Assembly: GCA_022605955.1 (NCBI GenBank)
Contig: JAKCOZ010000006.1
Span: 1,922,001-1,986,000, forward strand
Origin: Rallus limicola
Lineage: Eukaryota > Chordata > Aves > Gruiformes > Rallidae
Direction: 5' to 3'
DNA: 64,000 bases
The notes under the pieces are model-generated. The model saw nothing but the letters and a program-made list of their open reading frames with translations, did no database searches and was not told where the DNA came from. The position numbers and the translations under genes were made by a program. This document shows, piece by piece, positions 37,701-49,700 of the stretch; positions within the stretch are counted from its first letter, which is position 1; the number at the start of each line of letters is the position of its first letter.

Positions 37701-40700
37701 TAGAATCACTATGAGCTATTTATGTGGCTGTAATAATTACATGCAGTATATATTCTGTAAATTCCTTGTGCCTGTGAGCTGCCACCTGGGCAATGTCAGA
37801 CCAACCTCTCTGATAAAACAGAACTGCCATCTAAAGTCACCTACACTTCTTCTGTCCCTTTGTAAGGACACAGGCACCTGCTCCTGTAAACCACACTCTC
37901 TGTCCTTCCCTCCCTAGGCACCACTGCCGGGCAGGAAGGACCTGGCAGGAAGACCAGTAAGACCAGTAGAGGGAGCATGGCTACTGGTTTTGGTTGCAGC
38001 TATCTGGGTAAAGGCTTTGGTGGAGACAGGGGTCTGAGAGATGTCTCTCAAAAGGACAGTGGAAAACAAAATTATAGTAAAAAGGGCATTATAATCAGGA
38101 AATCACATAATATTATTTCCCAAAAATAGTCTTCCACACTTTGTTCACTCAAGGACTTACTAAGCAAGAATATAGGATTTAACAGCCCTGACACTTCTGG
38201 TTTTACATCCTATTATATAGAACAGGGCATCCAGAGAGGCTGTGGAAGCCCCATCATTGGAGGTGTTCAAGGCCAGGTTGGATGGGGATTTGGGCAACCT
38301 GATCTAGTGGAGGGTGTCTGCCCTTGGCAGGGGGTTGGAACTAGATGTTTTTTGAGCTGCCTTCCAACACAATTTCTATGATATTCCTGTCTCCCAGATT
38401 ATTTTTTTTTCCACTTAAAAACCCCAAATATGCTTACTTTCTTGCATGGAAGGCATTTCATTTCATACCACAGAGCACAAGCTAGTTTGTTCCTAGCAAA
38501 GTGGAAGTGAAGCAAGGCAAATACTGCTTTAACCATCCTGTATACACTGCTCTCATGATGAACTAAGCTGAGCTCTTAGTGTGAACATGCAGGGCTGGAT
38601 GCTCCTGTACACCAAAGCCTCAGACAGAAGAGGGGCACAAGGGGAGTGGAATTTGGGAAGACAGGGTGGGCACCTAGCAGCCCGGGACGTATTTGTGTGT
38701 AGATTGAGTTTATTTAGCCCCAGAGGATTAGGCATTCTGGGAAGATTAAATGTGCCTCCTAATCCTCCCAGATCCCTGCAGCAACTTCGGCATGGCCAAG
38801 CGTTGGTGTTTGGAGGCAGGAAGAGCTGCCTGCTATTTTATTTTAGGAACTGGCTTTAAATGCTGCCTTTAAAGGATCCCTGAGCATTTCTGAAGCCGAG
38901 GAAGGAAACAATTTGGGATGAACATCTGTTTTCTGGGGATCCAGGCAGCGTGAATTTGCATTTTTGCTGGAGTGAGTGTCTGGCACTCCGAGCCCTGCCT
39001 CCGTAGTGTGTGCAAGGAGCACCCTCTGCTGATACCATCCTTGCACAAGGACTGCTTTGATGAGTGGTTTCTGTTATCCCCTTGGAGCTGGTGTGGTTTA
39101 TTCAGGGGTTTGGGAGGTACAAAGTTAGGCAGGAACTGGAATAAGTTTGGGTGGCTTTAAAAGTGGAAGGAGGGGAAAAAAAGCACCGAAAACCCAAGGG
39201 GGTGTCCAGTCCATGGTCCAGGAAGTTTATTTCTGCTACACCCCCCTGTATTTTAACCCTGTTGTGGTCCTTTTTTATACACCTTCATAGGTGTATACGC
39301 CCTCATAGGCCTGCAGTACATGGCTGTGCTCTGCTGGGTCTTAAAAGTGGGGAAAATATACCAGAAGTTGCAAAATGAATCTCTTTGGGGTAGGGTGTAG
39401 ATTAATAGATAGCCAGTGATGCCTACTATGGGTTGATGTTGTCTCTAGAGAGATTTTGGATATCTTGGACTGCTCTATGTAAGCTATGTTCAATAAGAAG
39501 CCAATAATCAGCCCCTGCTGGGTCTCTGCCCAAACCCTTATCTCCATTTGCACAGTCCCTTCCCCACCATTTATCAACGTGGTATTTTTGTTTTGAAGGA
39601 TACAGCCAGAATTACAGTAAAAAACTAATTATCACATGGCTAAGCAAATGCACACCATCACTGCTTCTTCTCCCTATCTTCATCCCCTTCTTCCTCTGCA
39701 AGACTGTTGTCACCAACCTCCCTCATACAGCCAAGGTGCTTTGGTAGCCTCAGCTGAAGAGCACCATGGATGTGCTCCATGGATGTGGAAAGCATAAGCT
39801 TGGAAACATCCACATCTGCCACAGTCCTCAAGCAGAAATCACTCTCTCTTGCTGACTATAAATTCAGGATGGATGCATGGTGTAAACAAGATGTTTCACC
39901 TTTTGATCACACAACCTGGGTTATGAGTTAACCCAGCAGCAGGAAGCTAAAATTAAGGTCTTAGAGAGACAAATCTTTTCTCTGGGTGTTGTCATCATTC
40001 CGAGCAACCCCAGCAGGCACCATCTTAACAGATTCATTCAGGGCAGCCTGAAAAGTGTCTGCTGTGTGGAGAAGGTCCCCGGGGTCTTTACTGCACTTTC
40101 TTACCCTTGTGAAGAGCCAAAGAACATTTATTACTAGCCCTGGGATTATTCAAGTGTCAGTTGGACCTTATTATCTATAGCAACTGGCAGAGTCCCAACC
40201 TCTGACATTGTGCTTGGGCACTTGCTGGTGTTAGAGGGGTTTTTTTTAGTCTAAGTAAAATGAGTTACTGGAGAATTAGTTGACCCCAGGAGCTGTGATT
40301 TGGGATGGCTCCATCCCATAGCTCATTCATTTTTGTAATTGCATAAGTCATGACAGGGGTTATTTGAGTGTGCTATGGTGCTGGGCAAGTACAAAGTGCT
40401 CCAGAGATTGGACAGCCCAAGTTCATGGGAACCAAGCCATGCCAGCTATGTTTACCTTATTTTCATAGAAGAACGGTGTTATTTGTAACTGCAGATGACA
40501 TTAAATATAATTTCTGATTAAATATAATTACATATAATTTCTGACACCAAGCTGAATTATGAGGCTAATGTGCCAGAGGGATGGGATGCCATCCCAAGGG
40601 ACCTGGACAGGCTGGAGAAGTGGGCCCAGGGGAACCTCAGGAGGTTCAACAAAGCCAAGTGCAGGGTCCTGAACCTGGGTTGGGACAATCCCCATTATCC

Positions 40701-43700
40701 ATACAGGTCAGGAGATGATGGGCTGGAAAGCAGCCCTGAGGAAAAGGACTTGGGGGGACTCGTGAGTGAGAAGCTGGACATGAGCCACCAATGTATATCT
40801 GCAGCCCAGACGGCCAACCCCATCCTGGGCTGCATCCCAAGGAGTGTGGCCAGCTTGCTGACCAGCTTTCCTGACCATGTTCTGCTCTGTGGATGGCTGC
40901 AGGGGTGATGCTGTGCTACTCCATGTCTCCTACCACATGTTCATCTAACCCCCAGGATGCAATATTACAGCAGATCTGTGCCCTTTCTGACTACCTGTCC
41001 CCTTGGCATGGCAAGAACGGAGCAGGACCCATACTCACCTCAACTTAACCTGATCTAATTCCTCACTTAATGATTTTTTAATCCCTCCAGCCTTGCAAAC
41101 AATGCTGGTGAGGGGCCTGGGTATCACTTCATTTCCAGGGCATGCTGGAGCACCCAGATCACCAACCCTCTGGACTCAGGGAGAATTTTACTTTCCTCAA
41201 GCATTAGTACACTAACTTTACATGGAGAATCACATGTTCTCTCTTTTCTTACAATTTCAGGAAGGCCAGTCTGTAAGGGACAACCAGGAAACCCCAGCTA
41301 CATGTCCAGGGGTGAATTAAAGCAGCCTTGTTAAGCTAGTGCCAAACTCCTGTGCTGATACAGTCACTCAGACAGCCTAACTCCAATTAGCTTAATTCCA
41401 CTCCAAAATTAATTTTTAAAAACCAACAAAAAAATACCAAGTTAAGGCCACTTTAATTCCAGCAAAGAGCATCTACTTGGGGTTTTAATACAGTTTGACT
41501 AATCCTGTTTAAAAGTAATTTGGATTAACTTTCTTGAGATCCTTGCTGGTACATGTGCTCTTATCAGAGCTCCTGAAATGTGTTCTCCTAACAGAGCTGG
41601 CAGTGCACAGACCAGGCCTCACCATGTCTCTGTGGGAGCTGAGGCATGGTTTCAGCCATGGCTTGGACCCACATTTGAGTAGACAGAGTAAAGAGGGAGT
41701 TCTGCTACAGAGCAATCAGTGTGAGGACTGAACAAATGTAGCTATCAAGACATTTCCCCAGGAGGGAAAAGCATAAAGTAGGCCTTGTCCTTCAAAACAC
41801 AAATTTAAGTTCCTTTTTTGAGAGGGTCAAGATCACCCCAGATCTAATAACAATGACAAAGAGTCATTACCACTGTCAGCAGCCAAGAAACAAGCCAGCA
41901 TCCCAAGCACATCAAGGAGAAGCTCAGGGAAGACAGCAAATCCATGGCTCAGTTTGGAGATCTCAACCCTGCGCTAATAGCGGCTCTGTGCCTTTGGACC
42001 ATAGGTCTTACACACTAACTTGGCATCCTTTGGACACATCTGAGATGAAAAACTGCTCTTGTCTTACCAAGCAAACTTGGAATCAAGCACTTGTCTCAGG
42101 TGTTTATGCTCAGACGGCTTGGCTGGCCCATAAAGTCCTCTGGCAATCATTAAAGGTTCAACTCACCCAGAAAGACATCCGGTGGGTGTGGAAATGAAAA
42201 CCCGGTCAAAGCAGGAGGGAGGAGAGTCCCACCCCTCTGCACCTCAACCCCAGCCTCCTTAAGTGCATCAGGACTGGAGAGACATGGGCTGTGCGGTGTC
42301 AGGGGTTAACGTTCCTGAGAGTTTGGGAACAACCTTTGGGACAGAGATTGGCCTCTGGCAGGAGGAGCAGAAGGAGTGAACAAACAGTGGGAGCAATCCA
42401 GAGGGGAGGATCAAGTTTCTGCATTAAAGAGTTTCAGGAAGGAGAAAGGGGGTTTAGAGTCCAGGGGCCTGACCCATAATAGCATAGGAGACTTTGCCCA
42501 AGTCTCTTCCTTGCTCCAGATTTCCTACTTAGTTTTGTATAAACTTTTTGCTTTCTCTGTTACTTGTGGCCAAACCATCCTAATGTGAGCAGACACCATC
42601 ACAAAATGTAGGCCTTCTCTCTTCTCCTCTGCTTATGCCCTAGAAGGAGCCCAGGTTACAAAGCTGAAGGAGGAAAAAAGTTCAGCTAAGTTTCTAAGAA
42701 GTGGTTGGTGCTATTGCAGGGGGCAGCTCTTGCAGAAATCTTAGATCATTAGGAGCTGGAAGGGACCTTGAAAGATCATCTAGTCCAACCTCCCTACCAG
42801 AGCAGGATCACCCAGACTAAATTGTACAGGAACACATCCAGGGAGGTTTGAATGTCTCCAGAGAAGGATACTCCACAACCTCTCTGGGCAGCCTGGCCCA
42901 GTGCTGTACCTTAATCCTGTCTACCACCCTTTACCTTCTAGCTGCCCATGGCTAAGAGCAGGCATTCAAAAATTACAGAATCAGAGGCTTGTAGGGGGTG
43001 GGAAGGACCTGTGGGTATCATCTGATCCAACCCCCTGTGAGGGACACCCAGAGCAAGATGAAAAATGCAGCATCTGAAAATAGGTGTGCATTACCACAAA
43101 TAAAATAAATCATAAGGTGTTATCAATGGAAAGTACCAAGAGAAAATATGATCAGACAGAAAGAGAGCTGGAAAGATTGCTGGTTGGTGGGTGTCCAGTC
43201 CTCTGTGAAGGGACATAACCTCATTTCTTATTCATAGAATCACAGAAATTTTACATAAAATAGATAATTTATTATCTGAATCTTTAATGGTTACATAGAA
43301 TCACAGGCTGTTTTGGGTTGGAATAGACTAAAAGATCATCTAGTTCTAAGCCCCCACCATGGGCAAGGACACCCTCCACTAGCCCAGGTTGCTCAGAGAC
43401 CCATCCAACCGGACCTGAAATGTTTCCAGGGATGGGGCATCTACCACCTCTCTGGGCAACCTGGGCCAGTGCTACATCACCTTCAGTGTAAAAAATTTCT
43501 TCCTTTATATCTCATCTGAATCTCCCCTCCTTTAGTTTAAAATCATTCCTGCTTGTCCTGTTGCTACAGGTCCTATCCTTAATTTTTTCCTCTCCTGTCC
43601 TCCTTCCCCTTTCATTGGGATGAGCAAGAAGGCAGCAGCTGGACACCTGCTAGGGAGGGTTTTTAAGGATGTGAGGTGTCTTAGCACAGGTGAACTTTCT

Positions 43701-46700
43701 TGTTGAAGCAGTTTGCTCTGTTCAGTGGTTCTGAGCTCCCTAATTCAAGAGAGAGAGGGAAATATTGGAGAAAGTCCAACAAAGATCTATGAGCATGATT
43801 AAGAGAATGGAGCATCTCTCCTATGGGGAAAGGCTGAGGTCTGTTCAGCGTGGTGAAGGGTGAGGGGAGATCTGATCAATGTGCATAAATACCTGAGGGG
43901 TGGGCGTCAAGAATATGGGGCCAATCTCTTTTCAGTGCTGATAGGGCAAAGGACAATGGACATAAACTGGAACATAGGAAATGCCACCTCTACATGAGGA
44001 GGAACTTCTTTACTGTGAGGGTGACAGAGCCCTGGGCCAGGTTGCCCAGAGAAGTTGTGGAGTCTCTACCTTTGGAGCCATTCAAACCCTGTTTGGATGA
44101 GTTTCTGTGTGACATGCCCTGCTGGGAGGGGAACTGGACTAGAAGTTCTCTAGGGGTCGTTTCCAACCCCCACCATTCTGTGATTCTGGACACCCTCAGT
44201 TTGGCTCTTCATTAGCAAGGAGGATGGTTTGAGCTTGGGGTGTCACCCCCCTCCTTGCCACCCTGTGCACACACAGACAGAGATTTAGTGGTTTCCAACA
44301 CACCCAAACATCTTTCCTCCCTACTTATAAATCACACAGAGACAAAAGCCTGTTTGGAAGCTGAAGATGAATGCAGGAAACATTGATGCAAGCTGAGATT
44401 ACTCAAAAATAAGCTAATGGTGGCAGGGGCCCATGGCACTTAGTATTTCAGCCATCTGCCCCTCTTCCTGCCTAGGCACCTCTGCTCCCAGGCAGTGGTG
44501 GGACTCTTGTTTGTCCATTCCCCTCATTAAGAGCAGGCGCTTGAATGGGCACATGTGTACAGTCAACAATGCCTGAGGACAGATGGGAAATTAGCCACAA
44601 TGTAAGAAAACAAAATACACCCTTGTGATTAACCCAGGGTTCTGACTGTGTCTAAGAAAACACATGCACCATTAGCTGCTCCCTGAGTGCAGATGGGATG
44701 GGGGCACTTGGAGGGGTGATGCAACTAAAACATACAGGGCTTGGTTCAGAGGAGGGACACAGAGATGATTAAAGGAGTGGAGCATCTCCCCTATGAGGAA
44801 AGGCTGAGTGAGCTGGGGCTGTTCAGCCTGGAGAAGAGAAGCCTGAGAGGGGGCCTTATTAATGTTTATAAATATCTTAAGCATGGGATGCAGGGGGAAA
44901 TGGCCAGCCCCTTTTCAGTGTCTGTGGAAACAGGACAAGGGTCAATGGCTGCAAGTTGGAGCACAGGAAGTTCTGCACCAACATGGGGAAGAACTTTTTC
45001 CCAGTGAGGGTGAGGGAGCCCTGGGACAGGCTGCCCAGGGGGGTGTGGAGTCTCCTTCTCTGGAGAGATTCCAGCCCCGTCTGGACACCGACCTGTGTGA
45101 CCTGTCCTAGGGACCCTGCTTTGGCAGGGGGGTTGGACCTGATGGGCTTTGGAGGTCCCTTCCAACCCCTGTGATTATGCGGTTCTACGATTCTTTTAGA
45201 GCACAAGTACCTTTGAGCTGTTTGGAAATTCATGGTGGCTCTGTGATGGCTGGCCTTGGAAGATTTCACTCTCCCCTGGTGCTATGAGCATCCTTGGCAG
45301 CCATGAAGGGGTGCAGAGGCATCCACGTTCAATTTTGACTGCTTCTGCCTGGGTTATGCACATGCTTTAATCATTCCCTCTTCTGCTGTGGCTCCTGTTC
45401 TCCCATGTAGCATCTCCCAGGCTCCAAACTGAGTTTTAGATGTACCAAGGGTTTATCACAGAACCTCAGACTGAAGAGACCTCAAAGCCCATCTAGTTCC
45501 CTCCCCTTGCCATGGGCAGGCACACCACTGCCAGTCCAGGGTGCCCAAAGCCCCATCCAACCTGGTCTTGAACCCTGCCAGGGATCCAGGTGCAGCCCCA
45601 GCTTTTCTGGGCACCCTGTGCCAGGGCCTCACCACCCTCAGCTAGATGCTTATCAAACCCTCAAGACTGGACATGTGCTGTATCTGCAATCCATGCTATC
45701 CATCTCTAAAGGCTGGACATGGGAATTCCTCATTCCCTCCTCATGATAACCTCACACAGGCAGAAGCAGCTGGGTTCTTCCAGACTTTCCCCAATGGAAA
45801 GAAAACCATCAGCTTGTTGTCTGTTAGGACAGGACAGGCCTTGTGTCCATACTGTGTAATTGAGCAGGGACATGTCCTTGTGTCAGGCAGCAGCTTTACA
45901 GGGGTCATTTCCAGAGTGATAAAATAGAACAGAATCATATGATGTGTTAGGTTGGAAGGGATGGACCTTTACAGGTCATCTAGTCCAACCTCCCTGCAGG
46001 AAACAGGGACACCTTGAACTAGATCTGGTTGCTCAGAGCCTCATCAAGCCTGACCTTGAAAGTCTCCAGAGATGAGGCCTCCACCACCTCTCTGGGCAAC
46101 CTGGGCCAGTGTCTCACCACCCTTAGAATGAAGAATTTCTTCCTGAAGTAAAGAACTTCTTCCTAAAATTCTGAGTCTGATTTTGTTTGTTGTGGTTGTG
46201 GGGCAGAGTGGGGGTGGGGGGAGTTCATAATCACCCTTTTCTCACTTTTTTTTTTTTCATAATAGAAAATGCATCAGGGGACATTTTAAACAAAGTATGT
46301 TCCCAACAGCATCAAGGCAATATGAGGAACTGGAAATGTCATTTTAGGCCAGTGGGTGGGAGGAGATGGAAATTATTGCAATGAAATACATTTCAATGAG
46401 AAATGGTTGAGTTTTTCCAGCTGACCTTTCCCAACAGAAGGTATGGTGGGTGCTAGGGACCCCTCACCAGGAATCCCCTCTCTGCTCTCCATAGCCAATG
46501 CTCCATCCCCCCAGCACTAACTCATGGCCTGGTTTTGGCTCCATCCCTGTGTCCAGCTGGTGAAGACAGCGGAGCTGGACCCTAGGCAGAACTACCTGCT
46601 GGGCTTTCATCCCCACGGAGTCCTGGCAGCAGGAGCCTTTATCAATTTCTGCACAGATGCATCGGGCTTTTCCAAGCTCTTCCCAGGTATCACCTCTCAC

Positions 46701-49700
46701 CTGATGATGCTCTCCCTGTGGTTTCGCATCCCCTTCTTCAGGGACTACCTGATGAGTGGAGGTAAGCCTGGTGGCAGCGTGGGCAAGTGGTAGCGTGGGT
46801 GGGTGAGTCAGATTCTTTGTTAGGGGAGCAGAGAGTGAAGATACTGGGGCAGAGGGGGCTTGGGAAGAGGAATCGAGGGTCTGTTTGTCTCCATCTGTGG
46901 CCAATCTGCTCCCATGCATGGACACAGCTACTGGAGATGGCACCCCAAACTCCTCTGAAGTTAAAAATGGCCTCTTAGCTCTTACCTTTGTCATTAAACT
47001 TCATAGATCATCTCTGAGATCAGGGCATCACTGTGCCAGATGCTGTGTAAGAGCCAAATGCAGAGCAGATCAAGAGCAGAACTGCTGAGACCAGCAGGAC
47101 AGGGGACTCCTGAATTTATTTCTTTCCATGCCAATAAAATTCAGGCTTGAAATTGTGGTTGACACTGAAAGAAGGAGAAAACCAATTTTTCCAGAGCTGC
47201 TGCTGCTTGCAGGGAAGCAGCATCCAGGGAGCAGGGTTGCAAATAGCAGCTCACACAGTTGCAAAGCCATGTGGCAGGAGAGGAAGGAGAAATGAAAAAG
47301 TATAGGTAGAAATTAAATAGGGAGAAGGGAAAGGGAATCTGGAGGGATTTTTGGAGACCTCCATCTTTCACTGGTGGGCTTGAGGAATGGCTACTTCTCC
47401 AGTTGGATGGACTCATATGGTGGGCAGGATTGAATAGAGGAAACACAGGCATCCAGCTCTGCCTGAGACACCCCAGAGCATTCACCACCCTGCTTTCAAC
47501 AAAAACTCTGGCTCCTGCTGATGAAAAACTATTTACATGGCCAGCAAGGAATCATAACAGTGAGATAAGAGAGAGTTATGACCCAGGAGAAAGAAGGTGT
47601 GATCGCTGTAATGTGGGAGCTCGGTGCATAGCTTGTCTTCAGGCTGATTGAATCCATGTGACAGAAAGGCTTTAATTGGCAGATTATTTCAGCTCCTGAA
47701 ACCAAGATTTGTTTAAAAACCCCCTCAAAATGACGCTGATTTGTCAATTCTGAATTAAAGTTTTCTTATTTCTGTAAGTAAATACCAACAACAGACCAAA
47801 TTCTACATTAAATTCCACTTTATCAGCATCCACTGAAATTCACGTGTGTTTGGATTTAGAAGCAAATGTTTCCCTGCCTCTGGAATGATTCAGGTTTGGA
47901 CATGGTTTCATCTGACAAGGAACTGAAACAGATTTTCCCTGGGGCATTAAGTGCAGCTAGTTCTCAGTTTATTCCTTTCCTCCTGATTTTTCCCCCCACC
48001 CTGTTTTACACTTCTGGGCCAGGCAGTGAAGGGATAATTGTCTATTCACCCAGCAGATCTGTGCATAAACCAAGCACCTTTCAAAGGAGCTGGGCTGAGG
48101 CTGTAGCAAAGTGTAGGAAAACCCTGAAAATTAAGTTTCTAGCACCCCTCTGGAGCTGGAAAATGGGGGTGGGATCCAGAGCAAAGCAGAGTCACGTGGG
48201 TTTTACAGATGCTCATTTTTCCTTCCTCTCTGCCCTCCAGGACTCGTCTCCTCTGACAAGGAGAGCGCATCCTACGTACTGCAGAGGCCAGAGGGTGGGA
48301 ACATGCTGACCATCATTGTTGGTGGGGCTCAGGAGGCGCTGGATGCCCATCCAGGATCCTGCACCTTGCTGCTGAAGAATAGGAAGGGATTCGTCCGCTT
48401 GGCCATCCAGCATGGGTGATGCAGGGGATGGGGCCGAGGGGTACTTGGGGAGGGGTGGTCCGGTCTGTGGCTGGTTAAGGGGGTGTTCCTGATGGTTTTG
48501 GAAAAGGGGGGCGATGGTCTTTTGGGGTAGACTTTGCTAATCATGCCCCCTATTTTGGAAACTTGATGGTCTTTAAGGTCCCTTCCAACCCTAACCACTC
48601 TTCATCGGGTTCGGCTCCCCACAGCACCCCGCTGGTCCCCGTCTTCTCCTTTGGGGAGAATGACCTCTTCGAGCAGGTGAGAAATCCCAAGGGCTCCTGG
48701 CTGAGGCAGATCCAGCACCGGCTCCAGCAGATCATGGGCATCTCCCTCCCTCTCTTCCACGCGCGAGGCATCTTCCAGTACAGCTTTGGGCTGCTACCTT
48801 ACCGACAGCCCATCTACACCGTGGGTAAGTCTTTCCTTGGCACATGCTGATCACCTTCAGCCTAGCCAAAGGGAGCTCCAGTGACAGTCCCTGTGTTGTG
48901 TCATTCTCCTGCTGGGCTGGAGCATCATTCCACAGAGCATGAGCTGCTGTGGGCTGGCAATGTGCTGGCAAAGGAGCATCTCCAACTGCTCACACTGTTT
49001 GTTTTGGGACTCTGGCTTGGTCTTATGACAGAGCCCAAGTCATCTGGGTTGTGTGGGGAAAGTCCTAGAGCAAACACGGCCACCCCATCACCTCTGTGGG
49101 ATGCAGCCAACCCCAACCGCAGCACAACGGGGTGGTATGAACCCCTGCAATAGCGTTGGGTTAGAGCCAGTTCCACAAACACGAGTAGGACCTAAGCAGT
49201 TTGTATGTTTGCTCAGCATCCAGTGCAGATGGGGCTGCAAATCCCAACCTATTTGCACATCAACAAGGGAAGCCATTTAAATTTAAAGGAAGTCTTTAGC
49301 TTTGGAAAAGTTTTGCTTGGTTTCAGCCACCCTATGCTTGGCCACCAGTGTGACTGATGGGCTGTGAATTAATCTAATTAAAGAGGCTGTTTGGAAGGTC
49401 AGAGCTCATCCCCGCTGATTAGGTTTGACAGCCAGCAATTACTTCTAATTGTTTTACAACCTGTTTGGATTGTCTCAATGGTTTTATGAGCTGTGCAGTA
49501 TCACAAGGGCTCTTCATTAGTCTGATGAGGAGCTTCGATACTAGATGATGAAACCCTCCTGACAAACATCATTTGAGAGAGAGACCAGAGTGAGAGAAGT
49601 ATCTCATGGACTTCCCTGTCCCCTGCAGGCAGCTGGTCCTGCTGCTGGTGGCTCTGGGAGATGGAAAAGGGTTTCTAGTGCTGGGAACATAATGAACTAG

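Larger units (their letters stand above)
35257..46556 (+). other. MOGAT2: MOGAT2 intron 2
   Basis: 11.3 kb, the largest intron, with a consensus GTAAGT donor. CR1-free parts (35257-36528, 38392-40480, 40875-42740) hold no gene I can support. The interval 42.7-46.2 kb is a dense cluster of CR1 pieces in both orientations. Confidence 0.9.
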
